From assembly GCA_003158505.1 (NCBI GenBank), contig PMJK01000066.1:1-8660 (forward strand): 8,660 nucleotides of DNA, in the 5' to 3' direction. The notes under the pieces were generated by a model. That model did not search any database. It was given only the letters and a program-made list of their open reading frames with translations, and was not told the DNA's origin. Both the position numbers and the translations under genes were made by a program. Numbering within the stretch: position 1 is the stretch's first letter; the number at the start of each line of letters is the position of its first letter. This DNA comes from Holophagaceae bacterium (GTDB lineage Bacteria > Acidobacteriota > Holophagae > Holophagales > Holophagaceae). Positions 1-6,633 of this stretch are shown one piece after another.

Positions 1-66
1 GGCAACCTGTGAATATGACGCCATTGCATTGTGACGCATTGGGTCAGTCATCCTATCCTGAACCAC
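1..66. other. Left-edge stretch with no recognisable gene
   Basis: No coding sequence that I can support starts or ends here. The only visible structure is a short imperfect direct repeat, TGACGCCATTG at 16-26 and TGACGCATTG at 32-41. It may be the far end of an intergenic region whose next gene lies left of the window. Confidence 0.5.
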
Positions 67-250
67 AGGGTCTGGTTTCAAAATGGGGTGTGGCCGCGCA
101 AGTGGCACCGCCCAAGCGAGACAAGGAAAGCGACGATGGCGATAGCGGCACTATCGATGAGGAGCTTGACGCAGTATCGCGCCGGGCGCCGCCCCTTGCC
201 CTCCGCGGCTGGACCCGTCGCGGCTCGCATCCACTCTGAAAACAGACCCT
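67..250. mobile_element. MITE-like element with 20-bp imperfect terminal inverted repeats
   Basis: The left end reads AGGGTCTGGTTTCAAAATGG (67-86). The reverse complement of the right end reads AGGGTCTGTTTTCAGAGTGG (250-231). They match at 17 of 20 positions, with a further matched GCCGCG at the same offset (93-98 and 224-219). The 184-bp interior has no credible protein gene and contains a small hairpin, CGATAG at 140-145 pairing with CTATCG at 151-156. Short length, inverted ends and no transposase are typical of non-autonomous elements mobilised in trans. No clean target duplication is visible. If the repeats proper are 68-249, the flanking dinucleotides are CA on the left and TA on the right, so a decayed TA duplication is possible but unproven. 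The transposase family is not identified. It could instead be an old remnant of a larger insertion sequence. Confidence 0.5.
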
Positions 251-644
251 AGTCCCTCTCGAGACCCAGGCGGATGCGTTCGAGGCGGCGGGCTTCGAGG
301 AGGCGCAGCGCGCGACGGAGGGGATCGGGATCTTCCATGCGTGCGGGTGCCTCTACCGGTGGATCGCAGGGTACGATCTGGAGCCCCGTGAGGCTCAGTC
401 CGAGGGCGCGATGGATGCGGTCGCGCATTTGGGGCCAGACGGATGCGGCAGCCTCCCGGAGGGTCGCGATGCGGGAAAGTTCCCAGCAGCCCATGATGAG
501 AATGTTCCGCTCCACCCGCAGGGGACGGGTGCGCTCCGCGAGCGCGGGACCGACGACGAAGGGCCAGGCCTGGCGCAGCCTGGCTTCGGCCTTCTGGTTC
601 GGCAGTCTGGCCCCTAGCGGGACGAGGCGCGGCGTCCGCTTCAT
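249..644 (-). CDS. DUF721 / DciA-like protein
   Basis: This 131-residue protein matches the DUF721 pattern: an N-terminal segment, then W27-P28 followed by VVGP (30-33), a basic stretch, a hydrophobic strand (NILIMGCW, 47-54) and a helix before a second W-P near 70. The family includes DciA, which helps load the replicative helicase DnaB in bacteria lacking DnaC; others are unassigned. The C-terminal tail from about 103 is Arg/Glu-rich and probably helical. The ATG overlaps the TGA of the upstream CoA-transferase gene (TCAT at 641-644 on the plus strand), and I see no Shine-Dalgarno sequence of its own, so translation probably depends on coupling. The stop codon lies at the junction with the inverted-repeat element, so the original C-terminus may have differed. 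The DUF721 family is fairly sure; the helicase-loader role is inference. Confidence 0.75.
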   Translation of the reverse strand: MKRTPRLVPLGARLPNQKAEARLRQAWPFVVGPALAERTRPLRVERNILIMGCWELSRIATLREAAASVWPQMRDRIHRALGLSLTGLQIVPCDPPVEAPARMEDPDPLRRALRLLEARRLERIRLGLERD

Positions 645-1759
645 GGATGCCAGCGGGGTGGCGGCAGGGGAGAACAGGCCCGCTCGCCATTGAGCAGGAT
701 GGGGGTGGCCAGGGTGGGCATCATGGTGTTGGTCTCCTCCTCGAACAGTGGTTGCAGGAGGTTGTGGAGAGCGCCGCCTTGGCGGAATAACACCTCATCC
801 ACGCTGCGGATCAGGCTGGCGGGGATGGCGTTGGCATCGCAGACTTCAATGACTTCCTGCACGGTACTAATTCGGGTCCGGGCTTCGATGAGGGAGACGA
901 GTTCCACGCGATCCTTCACGCGACCTCGGTTCTTCTTCCATTCGGGCCGAGCCTCCAGGTCCAGCCCCAGCCACATGGCCAGCACTTCGAACTGACGGTC
1001 GCTGCCCACGCCGATGGCCACGTCGCCATCGCTGCAGCGGAAGGTCTGGTAGGGAACGATATGCGGATGGGCATTGCCCCACCGCTTCGGGGTTTCGCCC
1101 GTCATGAGGGAATCGGAAGCGACGTTCGCCAAAGCCGCAAGCGCGACTTCCATGAGTGGCACTTCGATGTGGAGGGCTTCGCCGGTGCGTTCGCGATGCA
1201 GTAGGGCGGTCTGGATGCCATTGGCGCAGTAGAGCCCGGCCAGCACGTCCACAAGGGCTACGCCGATTTTCATGGGGCGGCCCCCGGGCTCACCGGTGAT
1301 GGCCATCCAGCCGCTTTCGGCCTGGATGATGAAGTCGTAGCCTGCCCGGCGGGAGGCGGTGACGTCCGATGCAAAGCCGCGAATCGAGGCCAGAATGAGC
1401 TTCGGGAATTTCGCGTGAAGCCGTTTCCAGCCCAGACCGAGTCGGTCGGCGGAATCGACCTGGAGGTTCTCGACCAGGACATCGGCCTCCTTCAGCAATT
1501 CGAATAGGTCAGCCTTCCCCGCCTCCGTGTGAAGGTCGATGGCGCGGCTACGCTTGCCCCGATTGGCACAGCGGAAGTAGGCGCTGTCACCAGTGTCGCC
1601 ATCCGCGAAGGGAGGGCCCCAGCCCCGGGTGGGATCGCCTGCGGGAGGCTCCAGCTTCTGCACCTCTGCGCCGAAGTCCGCCAGGAGCTGGGTGGAGAGG
1701 GGACCAGCGAGCACGCAGGACAGGTCCACGATCCTGAAGTGGGACAGGGGCTTGGACAT
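641..1759 (-). CDS. CaiB/BaiF family (class III) CoA-transferase
   Basis: The 372-residue product is a family III CoA-transferase, which moves CoA between carboxylic acids through enzyme-bound anhydride and thioester intermediates. Family landmarks are the start (FRIVDLSCVLAGP, 8-20, then LLADFGAEVQKLEPP), the CANRGKRS stretch (64-71), AGYDFIIQAESG (139-150), and KIGVALVD followed by LAGLY. Asp171 in that last segment is the expected catalytic aspartate. Length is slightly below the usual 380-410. The start is supported by GGAG seven bases upstream of the ATG. Substrate cannot be read from sequence: formyl-CoA, succinyl-CoA:carboxylate and carnitine-type enzymes share these motifs. It lies 84 bases after the bacilliredoxin gene and overlaps the DUF721 gene by four bases, and neither neighbour suggests an acyl-CoA pathway. 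Confidence 0.93.
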   Translation of the reverse strand: MSKPLSHFRIVDLSCVLAGPLSTQLLADFGAEVQKLEPPAGDPTRGWGPPFADGDTGDSAYFRCANRGKRSRAIDLHTEAGKADLFELLKEADVLVENLQVDSADRLGLGWKRLHAKFPKLILASIRGFASDVTASRRAGYDFIIQAESGWMAITGEPGGRPMKIGVALVDVLAGLYCANGIQTALLHRERTGEALHIEVPLMEVALAALANVASDSLMTGETPKRWGNAHPHIVPYQTFRCSDGDVAIGVGSDRQFEVLAMWLGLDLEARPEWKKNRGRVKDRVELVSLIEARTRISTVQEVIEVCDANAIPASLIRSVDEVLFRQGGALHNLLQPLFEEETNTMMPTLATPILLNGERACSPLPPPRWHP

Positions 1760-1826
1760 TCGGGATCTCCATCCATCAGCCTACTTCATGTCCCCCGCGC
1801 CCCTGCCTGGAAGGTAAACCGGGAGA

Positions 1827-1842
1827 TCGAGCCCTTGCTCGA
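1827..1842 (-). terminator. Weak hairpin after the bacilliredoxin gene
   Basis: TCGAGC (1827-1832) and GCTCGA (1837-1842) form a perfect 6-bp stem with a 4-base loop directly downstream of the bacilliredoxin stop codon. Read leftward, it is followed by TCTCCCGGTTT, which is not a good T-tract. It could be a weak terminator or an RNA-stabilising 3' hairpin rather than an efficient stop. Confidence 0.3.
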
Positions 1843-1843
1843 A

Positions 1844-2272
1844 TCAGCGCATGGCAAGGGTCTGGCGGTAGGCGGCACTGAGCGTGGCGGCGATCTCTTC
1901 CGGACTGTGGCCCAGGAAATCCTGGCGCTGCATGAGGTGGACCAGCTGCCCATCCTTCAGAAGGGCGGCCTGGGGACTGGTGGGCATGGCGCCCTCGAAG
2001 TATTCCCGCGCCTGGGCCGTGGCCTCCTTTTCCACGCCGGCGAAGACGGTGACCAGGTGATCGAAGCGTAGACCAGGGTCCCTCAGCGCTTCCGTCACGC
2101 CGGGACGGGCTCCCGCGGCGGCACAACCGCAGACGCTGTTCACCACCAGTAGGGTGGTTCCGGGCTTCTGCAGGGCCTCGTCCACCTGGGCAGGGGTCAA
2201 CAGCTGCCTGAAGCCCACCTGGACCAGTTCCTCGCGCATGGGTGCGACCATGGGTTCGGGGTAGTTGGACAT
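1844..2272 (-). CDS. BrxA/BrxB-family bacilliredoxin (YphP/YqiW type)
   Basis: The 142-residue protein has a thioredoxin-like fold signature with the diagnostic C48-G49-C50 motif in VVNSVCGCAAAGARPG, typical of the bacilliredoxin (formerly DUF1094) family. The start SNYPEPMVAPMREELVQVGF and the later region with PTSPQAALLKDGQLVHLMQR also fit the family, and the length matches its usual 140-150. Known members remove bacillithiol from S-bacillithiolated proteins in the cytoplasm, with Cys48 expected to be the attacking thiol. The ATG is preceded by a perfect AGGAGG (2278-2283) at five bases, indicating strong translation. It is divergent from an FMN reductase gene across 71 bp. The family is nearly certain; the bacillithiol partner is inferred from the family. 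Confidence 0.93.
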   Translation of the reverse strand: MSNYPEPMVAPMREELVQVGFRQLLTPAQVDEALQKPGTTLLVVNSVCGCAAAGARPGVTEALRDPGLRFDHLVTVFAGVEKEATAQAREYFEGAMPTSPQAALLKDGQLVHLMQRQDFLGHSPEEIAATLSAAYRQTLAMR

Positions 2273-2343
2273 GACATCCTCCTGGGATGAAAAAGTTTAC
2301 CAATTAAGTCAAGATTGAACCAGATCAACTTCTGGGAGGGACC
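2273..2343. promoter_or_regulatory. Divergent intergenic region between bacilliredoxin and FMN reductase genes
   Basis: This 71-bp gap must hold promoters for both directions. It is clearly AT-richer in the middle (2290-2330) than the coding flanks. Both ribosome binding sites lie inside: AGGAGG for the leftward gene (2278-2283) and GGGAGG for the rightward gene (2334-2339). I see no convincing -35/-10 pair; TAAACT (2299-2294, leftward) is a weak -10 candidate. The 10-mer AATCTTGACT (leftward, 2316-2307) recurs exactly upstream of the DUF255 gene at 8451-8460. Confidence 0.5.
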
Positions 2344-2883
2344 ATGCGATTGGTGCTGATGGGCGGAAGCCTCCGGGCCGCATCGCTCAACGCGAGACTG
2401 TTGCGTCATCTCTCGCGGGAACTGGAGACCAGGGGCCACCAAGTCTCGGCATTCACGGGTGATGCCTTGCGGCTGCCGTTGTGTCAAGAGGGTGTCGCTC
2501 CATCCCCGGAGACCTTGACGCTGCATGCGGCCCTTGGCGAGACCCAGGGGCTGGTCATCGTATCGCCGGAGTACAACGCCGGCATCCCCGGCCATCTGAA
2601 AAACGCGGTGGATTGGCTCAGCACCATGAAGCCCAGCCCCTGGCCGGGCCTACCCGTACTGCTCTGCGCGGCGAGCCCGGGCGCCTTCGGCGGTGCGCGC
2701 GGCCTCATGGCCTGGCGGGCGACCCTCGCCAACATGGGCGCGCTGGCGCTTCCGGAGGCGATCACCGTGCCCCACGCAGACCAGCAACTGGATGCAGATG
2801 GCGCACCCACCGATGCCCGCACCGCCGGATCGGTGCCGAAGGTGCTCGACGGATTCCTGACCCTGGTGGCCAGGCTCCGCTAG
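2344..2883 (+). CDS. NADPH-dependent FMN reductase family protein
   Basis: The 179-residue flavodoxin-like protein opens with a beta strand and GGSLRAASLNARLLRHL. GSLR (8-11) is the FMN phosphate-binding loop of the NADPH-dependent FMN reductase family. SPEYNAGIPGHLKNAVDWLS (74-93) is the second signature, contacting the flavin ring. Length is normal for the family. Members reduce flavins, quinones, azo dyes or metal ions such as chromate in the cytoplasm, and the true substrate cannot be told here. The ATG is preceded by GGGAGG four bases away. The gene heads a rightward set with sppA (45-bp gap) and the MarC gene. Placement opposite a bacilliredoxin suggests shared redox regulation, but this is inference. 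Confidence 0.92.
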   Translation: MRLVLMGGSLRAASLNARLLRHLSRELETRGHQVSAFTGDALRLPLCQEGVAPSPETLTLHAALGETQGLVIVSPEYNAGIPGHLKNAVDWLSTMKPSPWPGLPVLLCAASPGAFGGARGLMAWRATLANMGALALPEAITVPHADQQLDADGAPTDARTAGSVPKVLDGFLTLVARLR

Positions 2884-2928
2884 CCCGCTCCAGTTCATGC
2901 CATCCTGGATGGGTGTTATGGAGCCGTC

Positions 2929-4704
2929 ATGAAGGACTTCTTCAAGAGTTTTTTCGCTTCTCTGCTGGCCCTGATGGTGGTCGGCGGGTTGGCTTTGGTC
3001 GGGTTCTTTGGCCTGCTGGCCATCATTGGCTCCTCGGGAAAACCCACGGTTCCAGACAAGGCCGTGCTGGTCTTCAACCTTGGCACCCGCCTTTCCGATG
3101 GGGAGCGCGACCCCGAGCCTGGTGAACTCCTGAATGAGGCGCTGAATGGGGGCGCTGGTACCACCCAGGCCCTGCCGGAGATCATCGAGGCCCTGGACCG
3201 GGCAGGCTCCGATTCCCACATCACAGCTCTCTTCCTCACAGGCAACTTGCAGGGTGCGGGTCCGGCCCAGCTGCGGGAACTCCGGGAGGCCATCCAGCGG
3301 TTCAAGGCCAAAAAACCGGTCTTGGCCTACAACCTGGGGTGGAGCAAGCGGGATTACTACCTGGCTGCGGGTGCAACGAAGGTGTACATCAACCCCGCCG
3401 GCGTAATGGAGGTGAATGGCCTGGCCAGCGAGCCCATGTTCTTCGGGGATGCCTTCAAGAAGTACGGCGTGGAAGTGCAGGTCACCCGCGTCGGGAAGTA
3501 CAAGAGCGCCGTGGAGCCCTTCATCCTCGATCGCATGAGCGAACCCAACCGGGAGCAGATCCAGAACCTGCTGGACGACATCTGGGGTGAGTGGAAGGAC
3601 ACGGTGGCCAAGGACCGGAAAAAGACACCCTCCGATCTCCAGGTCATCGCGGATGAACGGGGGCTGCTTGAGGCCGAGGATGCCAGGAGACTCGGCCTGG
3701 TGGATCGCATCGCTCCCTTTGACGAGGTGCTCGACGAACTGAAGAAACTGGCCGGAAAGCAGGCCAAGGACAAGGACTTCCCCCAGATCACTCTGGCCAC
3801 CTACGCAGGTATCCCGGGCGACGCGAAATCGGGGAAGGCGCGCATCGCTGTGGTGGTGGCCGAAGGCGAGATCGTGGACGGCGAGGGGAAACCCAGCCAG
3901 GTCGGTGGTGAGCGGCTCAGCCGGGAGCTGCGGCGCCTGCGCCTGGACGACCGTATCAAGGCCGTGGTCCTGCGGGTGAACAGTCCCGGTGGAAGCGCCT
4001 CAGCGTCAGAACTCATCCAGCGTGAGGTCATCCTTACCAAGAAAGTGAAGCCCCTGGTGATCTCCATGGGCCATCTGGCGGCCTCAGGTGGCTACTGGAT
4101 CAGTACCTACGGCGACCGCATCTTCGCGGAGCCGACCACCATCACGGGTTCCATCGGCGTCTTCGGGCTGCTGCCAAACGTGAAGAAGCTGGCCAATGAT
4201 TACGGCATCACCTGGGACAGTGTCGAGACGGCGAAGCTGGCCAATCCCATGACCCTCACTCGGCCCAAGAACGACCTGGAGCTGGCCCGCATCCAGGGGC
4301 TGGTGGATCACATCTACGACCAGTTCATCAGCAAGGTCGCCGACAGCCGGAAGATGAAGCCGGAAGCCGTCCAGGAGATCGCCCAGGGCCGGGTCTGGTC
4401 GGGCCGGGAGGCTCTGAGGCTTGGACTTGTGGATGAGCTCGGTGGCCTTGAGGACGCCCTGAAACATGCCGCGAAGATGGCCAAGGCCGAGAACGATTTC
4501 TATGTCGTGGGCCCCGAGCATGAACCCGACCTGCTCAAAGAACTGCTCCGCAACCTCGGTGCGGGCAAGTCACGGAGACTGGCCAGGTCCGGACCCGTGG
4601 ACACCTTGACCGAAGCCTTCCGGATGCAGCTCGAACACCTGTCGGCTCTCAACGATCCGCAGGGGGTCTACGCCCGGATGCCCTTCGAGATCGACCTCAA
4701 ATAG
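2929..4704 (+). CDS. sppA: Signal peptide peptidase SppA, 67K type (protease IV)
   Basis: The 591-residue protein is a full-length two-domain S49 peptidase that degrades cleaved signal peptides in the membrane. An N-terminal hydrophobic segment (about 8-34) anchors it with the catalytic part outside the cytoplasm. The N-terminal S49 domain carries the general base Lys192 in RVGKYKSAVEPF, equivalent to E. coli Lys209. The C-terminal domain has LRVNSPGGSASAS (348-360) and the nucleophile Ser386 in HLAASGGYWIST, equivalent to E. coli Ser409, followed by TTITGSIGVFG. Both catalytic residues are present, so it should be active as the usual tetramer. The ATG has GGAG (2920-2923) five bases upstream. 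The MarC gene follows after only five bases, so the two are probably co-transcribed. Confidence 0.97.
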   Translation: MKDFFKSFFASLLALMVVGGLALVGFFGLLAIIGSSGKPTVPDKAVLVFNLGTRLSDGERDPEPGELLNEALNGGAGTTQALPEIIEALDRAGSDSHITALFLTGNLQGAGPAQLRELREAIQRFKAKKPVLAYNLGWSKRDYYLAAGATKVYINPAGVMEVNGLASEPMFFGDAFKKYGVEVQVTRVGKYKSAVEPFILDRMSEPNREQIQNLLDDIWGEWKDTVAKDRKKTPSDLQVIADERGLLEAEDARRLGLVDRIAPFDEVLDELKKLAGKQAKDKDFPQITLATYAGIPGDAKSGKARIAVVVAEGEIVDGEGKPSQVGGERLSRELRRLRLDDRIKAVVLRVNSPGGSASASELIQREVILTKKVKPLVISMGHLAASGGYWISTYGDRIFAEPTTITGSIGVFGLLPNVKKLANDYGITWDSVETAKLANPMTLTRPKNDLELARIQGLVDHIYDQFISKVADSRKMKPEAVQEIAQGRVWSGREALRLGLVDELGGLEDALKHAAKMAKAENDFYVVGPEHEPDLLKELLRNLGAGKSRRLARSGPVDTLTEAFRMQLEHLSALNDPQGVYARMPFEIDLK

Positions 4705-4709
4705 CCCTG

Positions 4710-5318
4710 ATGGACTCCACCACCTTCATCTCGGCCATCGTGCTCCTGGTCCTGGTCACGGACCCCTTGGGCAACATCCCGATTTTCGTCGGGATCCTGC
4801 GCCAGGTGGATCCGGCCCGCCGGCAGCGCATCATCGTCCGCGAGGTCCTGTTCGCCTTCGGCATCCTGGTCTTTTTCGCGCTCTTCGGCCAGCGCGTGCT
4901 GAAGGTCATGCACCTCACCGACACGGCCCTCGGCATCGCGGGCGGCGTGATCCTCTTCCTCATCGCGTTGAAGATGGTCTTCCCCCATGCCGAGGGTCGG
5001 GCCGATCACCCCATCCACGGCGAGCCCTTCCTGGTGCCCCTGGCGGTCCCCTTCATCGCCGGTCCTTCGGCCATCGCCACGGTGCTCCTGCTGGTGAGCC
5101 GCGATCCCCACCGCCTGTGGGAGTGGCTGGGCGCGCTGTCCGTGGCCATGGCGGTCTCCGCCGTGGTGCTGGGATTCGCCGAGAAGATCGCGGACTTCCT
5201 GGGGGAGCAGGTCACCCTGGCCTTCGAGCGACTCATGGGGTTGATCCTGACGGCCATCGCCATCGAGATGCTGCTGGCGGGCATCCAGAAGTTCGTGCTG
5301 CAGATCAGGGCTGCCTAG
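4710..5318 (+). CDS. MarC family integral membrane protein
   Basis: The 202-residue, very hydrophobic protein shows about six membrane segments and the paired MarC signatures DPLGNIPIF (18-26) and PLAVPFIAGPSAI (110-122), one in each half, reflecting the inverted duplicated fold. Length matches the family (about 200). Despite the name, MarC has no proven role in multiple antibiotic resistance, and the transported substrate is unknown. The ATG lies five bases after the sppA stop codon, and I find no good Shine-Dalgarno sequence, so reinitiation or coupling with sppA is likely. The gene ends head-on against the DUF4442 gene, with one CTAG (5315-5318) serving both stops. Co-expression with SppA suggests only a shared membrane setting. 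Confidence 0.93.
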   Translation: MDSTTFISAIVLLVLVTDPLGNIPIFVGILRQVDPARRQRIIVREVLFAFGILVFFALFGQRVLKVMHLTDTALGIAGGVILFLIALKMVFPHAEGRADHPIHGEPFLVPLAVPFIAGPSAIATVLLLVSRDPHRLWEWLGALSVAMAVSAVVLGFAEKIADFLGEQVTLAFERLMGLILTAIAIEMLLAGIQKFVLQIRAA

Positions 5319-5800
5319 CCTTTGCGCTTCAGGCTGAGTTCCAGGGTGAAGTCGGCCACGGGGTCGAAGGTCCCGTCCGCCAGCCTCACCGCGGCCTGGA
5401 TGGCCATGGGCTCGGTGATGCGGGCCTCCGAATCGAGGGCCCGCCGGACCTGGTCGCGGATGGCTGGACCGTCGTCGCAGATGAAGTAGACATCGGCTTC
5501 CGGGCGCTTGAGGAAGGTGGCCTGGAAGGACTTGAAGACCAGGGAGACCTTCCCGCCGGAGCGCTTGATCTGGTCCATGGCCAGCAGGCCCCCGGCGCAG
5601 TCCGCACCGATGGCCAGGGCGCCGAAGTACATGGACCCGAGGTGGTTCCGGGTCCGCCTTCGCAGGGGGATGCGCACCACGCAGCGGGTCTCACTGAGTT
5701 CCACGACACTAGGCCGCACCGAGGCCAGCAGGGGGATCTTCAGCCAACCGAATACCCGCAAACCGAGGGTCTCCTTGAATCGCTGCAGGGTTGTCGACAT
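5315..5800 (-). CDS. DUF4442 hotdog-fold protein (PaaI/YiiD-C-like putative thioesterase)
   Basis: The 161-residue protein resembles DUF4442 proteins of the hotdog superfamily. The best landmark is RNHLGSMYFGALAIGADCAG (51-70), where N52-H53 with the glycine/alanine-rich helix matches the core hotdog helix near the acyl-CoA thioesterase site. Strands such as VSLVFKSFQATFLKRP and VADFTLELSLKRKG follow. Hotdog proteins of this type often hydrolyse acyl-CoA, but activity and substrate are unproven for this group. Its ATG is two bases past the rimM TGA (TGACTATG) with only a weak GGGGA upstream, so it is the translationally coupled last gene of the ffh-rpsP-khpA-rimM string, where trmD would often be. 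It is convergent with the MarC gene and shares its stop tetranucleotide. Confidence 0.82.
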   Translation of the reverse strand: MSTTLQRFKETLGLRVFGWLKIPLLASVRPSVVELSETRCVVRIPLRRRTRNHLGSMYFGALAIGADCAGGLLAMDQIKRSGGKVSLVFKSFQATFLKRPEADVYFICDDGPAIRDQVRRALDSEARITEPMAIQAAVRLADGTFDPVADFTLELSLKRKG

Positions 5801-5802
5801 AG

Positions 5803-6354
5803 TCAGTCCCCGGCCTGATTGACATCCAGCAGGCCTTCAGGGGGGTCCAAGTCCAGGTGGCGATTTGGCAGGTCCAGGGTCCACCAGGCCTTGATGTAGG
5901 GGATGTCCCGCTGGCCGGTTCGTCCAGGCCGCAGGTCGCGCATCACCACCATGTCGTAGCCCGCTGGGCCTGGATCGAGACGCAGCACCTCACCCACCTT
6001 GCGCCCGGCGAGGAAGACCTCGCACCCGATCCACTGGTGTCGGAAGGTTTCACCTTCGCCCAGCTTGGCCTCGGATTCCGGCATCCAGAGGGCCCAGCCT
6101 TTGAGGGATTCGGCTGCCGTGCGGTCCGGTACGTCTTCGAAGGACAGGCAGGGCCGGTCCTGGTGCCACCGGAAGGCCCTGAGAATCACCGGGCGAGCGG
6201 GGGTTTCAGGTTCGGCGTGCTCCAGATCCTGGGGCGGCGGGGCCAGCACCAAGCCCTTCATGTCCTTCAGGCGCTCCGGTTCGTCCATGACGGAATGGAA
6301 GAGAAACTCGCCCTTGAGGCCTTGGACCTTCGCGAGATGCCCGGCAAGCAGCAT
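5803..6354 (-). CDS. rimM: Ribosome maturation factor RimM
   Basis: The 183-residue protein matches RimM, which binds S19 in the 30S head and helps mature the 3' domain of 16S rRNA. The N-terminal domain starts with AGHLAKVQGLKGEFLFHSVMD (4-24), carrying the typical G-L-K-G-E turn and the D-E-P-E-R-L that follows. The C-terminal PRC-barrel region has IGCEVF, GEVLRLDPGPAGYDMVVM, and the closing IPYIKAWWTLDL...PPEGLLDV, matching the family's conserved end. It contains a proline-rich insertion around 39-54 between strands of the first domain. The ATG is nine bases after the khpA stop, with GGGGA as the likely ribosome binding site. Context (rpsP, khpA upstream) fits the classical operon. Confidence 0.95.
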   Translation of the reverse strand: MLLAGHLAKVQGLKGEFLFHSVMDEPERLKDMKGLVLAPPPQDLEHAEPETPARPVILRAFRWHQDRPCLSFEDVPDRTAAESLKGWALWMPESEAKLGEGETFRHQWIGCEVFLAGRKVGEVLRLDPGPAGYDMVVMRDLRPGRTGQRDIPYIKAWWTLDLPNRHLDLDPPEGLLDVNQAGD

Positions 6355-6363
6355 GGAAATCCC

Positions 6364-6612
6364 CTAGGCCTCGTCCCCGTCATATAGCTCGAGATCCACG
6401 GACAGGCCGGCCTTATCGCCGGCGGTCTTGCAGAGTATGCGGAGCGCGGAGATCATGCGGCCGTGCTTGCCGATGATGCGCCCGCGGTCCTTCGGGTCAG
6501 CATAGACCAGCACGTCGCGCTTCCGGCCCTCGCCCTCGATGTCGATACGGAGGGCGTCTGGATGGTCCAGCAGCGGAGTCAGCACGTCGCGAAGAAAGGC
6601 TTCGAGGTTCAT
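6364..6612 (-). CDS. khpA: KH-domain RNA-binding protein KhpA (YlqC)
   Basis: This 82-residue protein is a single type II KH domain with the RNA-gripping loop GRIIGKHG (44-51), where G48-K49-H50-G51 is the GxxG motif. Family members (YlqC, KhpA) bind RNA, and in Gram-positive bacteria KhpA pairs with KhpB/Jag to affect cell division and cell-wall growth. The N-terminal helix (MNLEAFLRDVLTPLLDHPDA) and the DVLVYADPKD strand are typical, and length is normal. Its position between rpsP and rimM is the standard one across many bacterial phyla. The likely ribosome binding site is GGGAAG (6622-6617), four bases from the ATG, which is weak. A strong hairpin lies just upstream, after rpsP. Confidence 0.95.
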   Translation of the reverse strand: MNLEAFLRDVLTPLLDHPDALRIDIEGEGRKRDVLVYADPKDRGRIIGKHGRMISALRILCKTAGDKAGLSVDLELYDGDEA

Positions 6613-6633
6613 GTCGCTTCCCGGATGAACAAA

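Noticed and set aside
136..252. 38-codon frame inside the repeat element, preceded by GGAAAG
   Set aside because: It resembles no known peptide, ends at the repeat border, and lies in a short element with inverted ends that is more likely non-coding.
151..693. Open frames 151-690 (minus) and 274-693 (plus) over the DUF721 gene
   Set aside because: Arg/Ser/Pro-rich composition without family motifs. The DUF721 frame explains the region.
1529..2303. Long open frames overlapping the CoA-transferase and bacilliredoxin genes (1529-2071 plus, 1776-2303 minus)
   Set aside because: The true genes in these positions have clear family motifs. The overlapping frames have Pro/Arg/Gly-rich, unrecognisable products.
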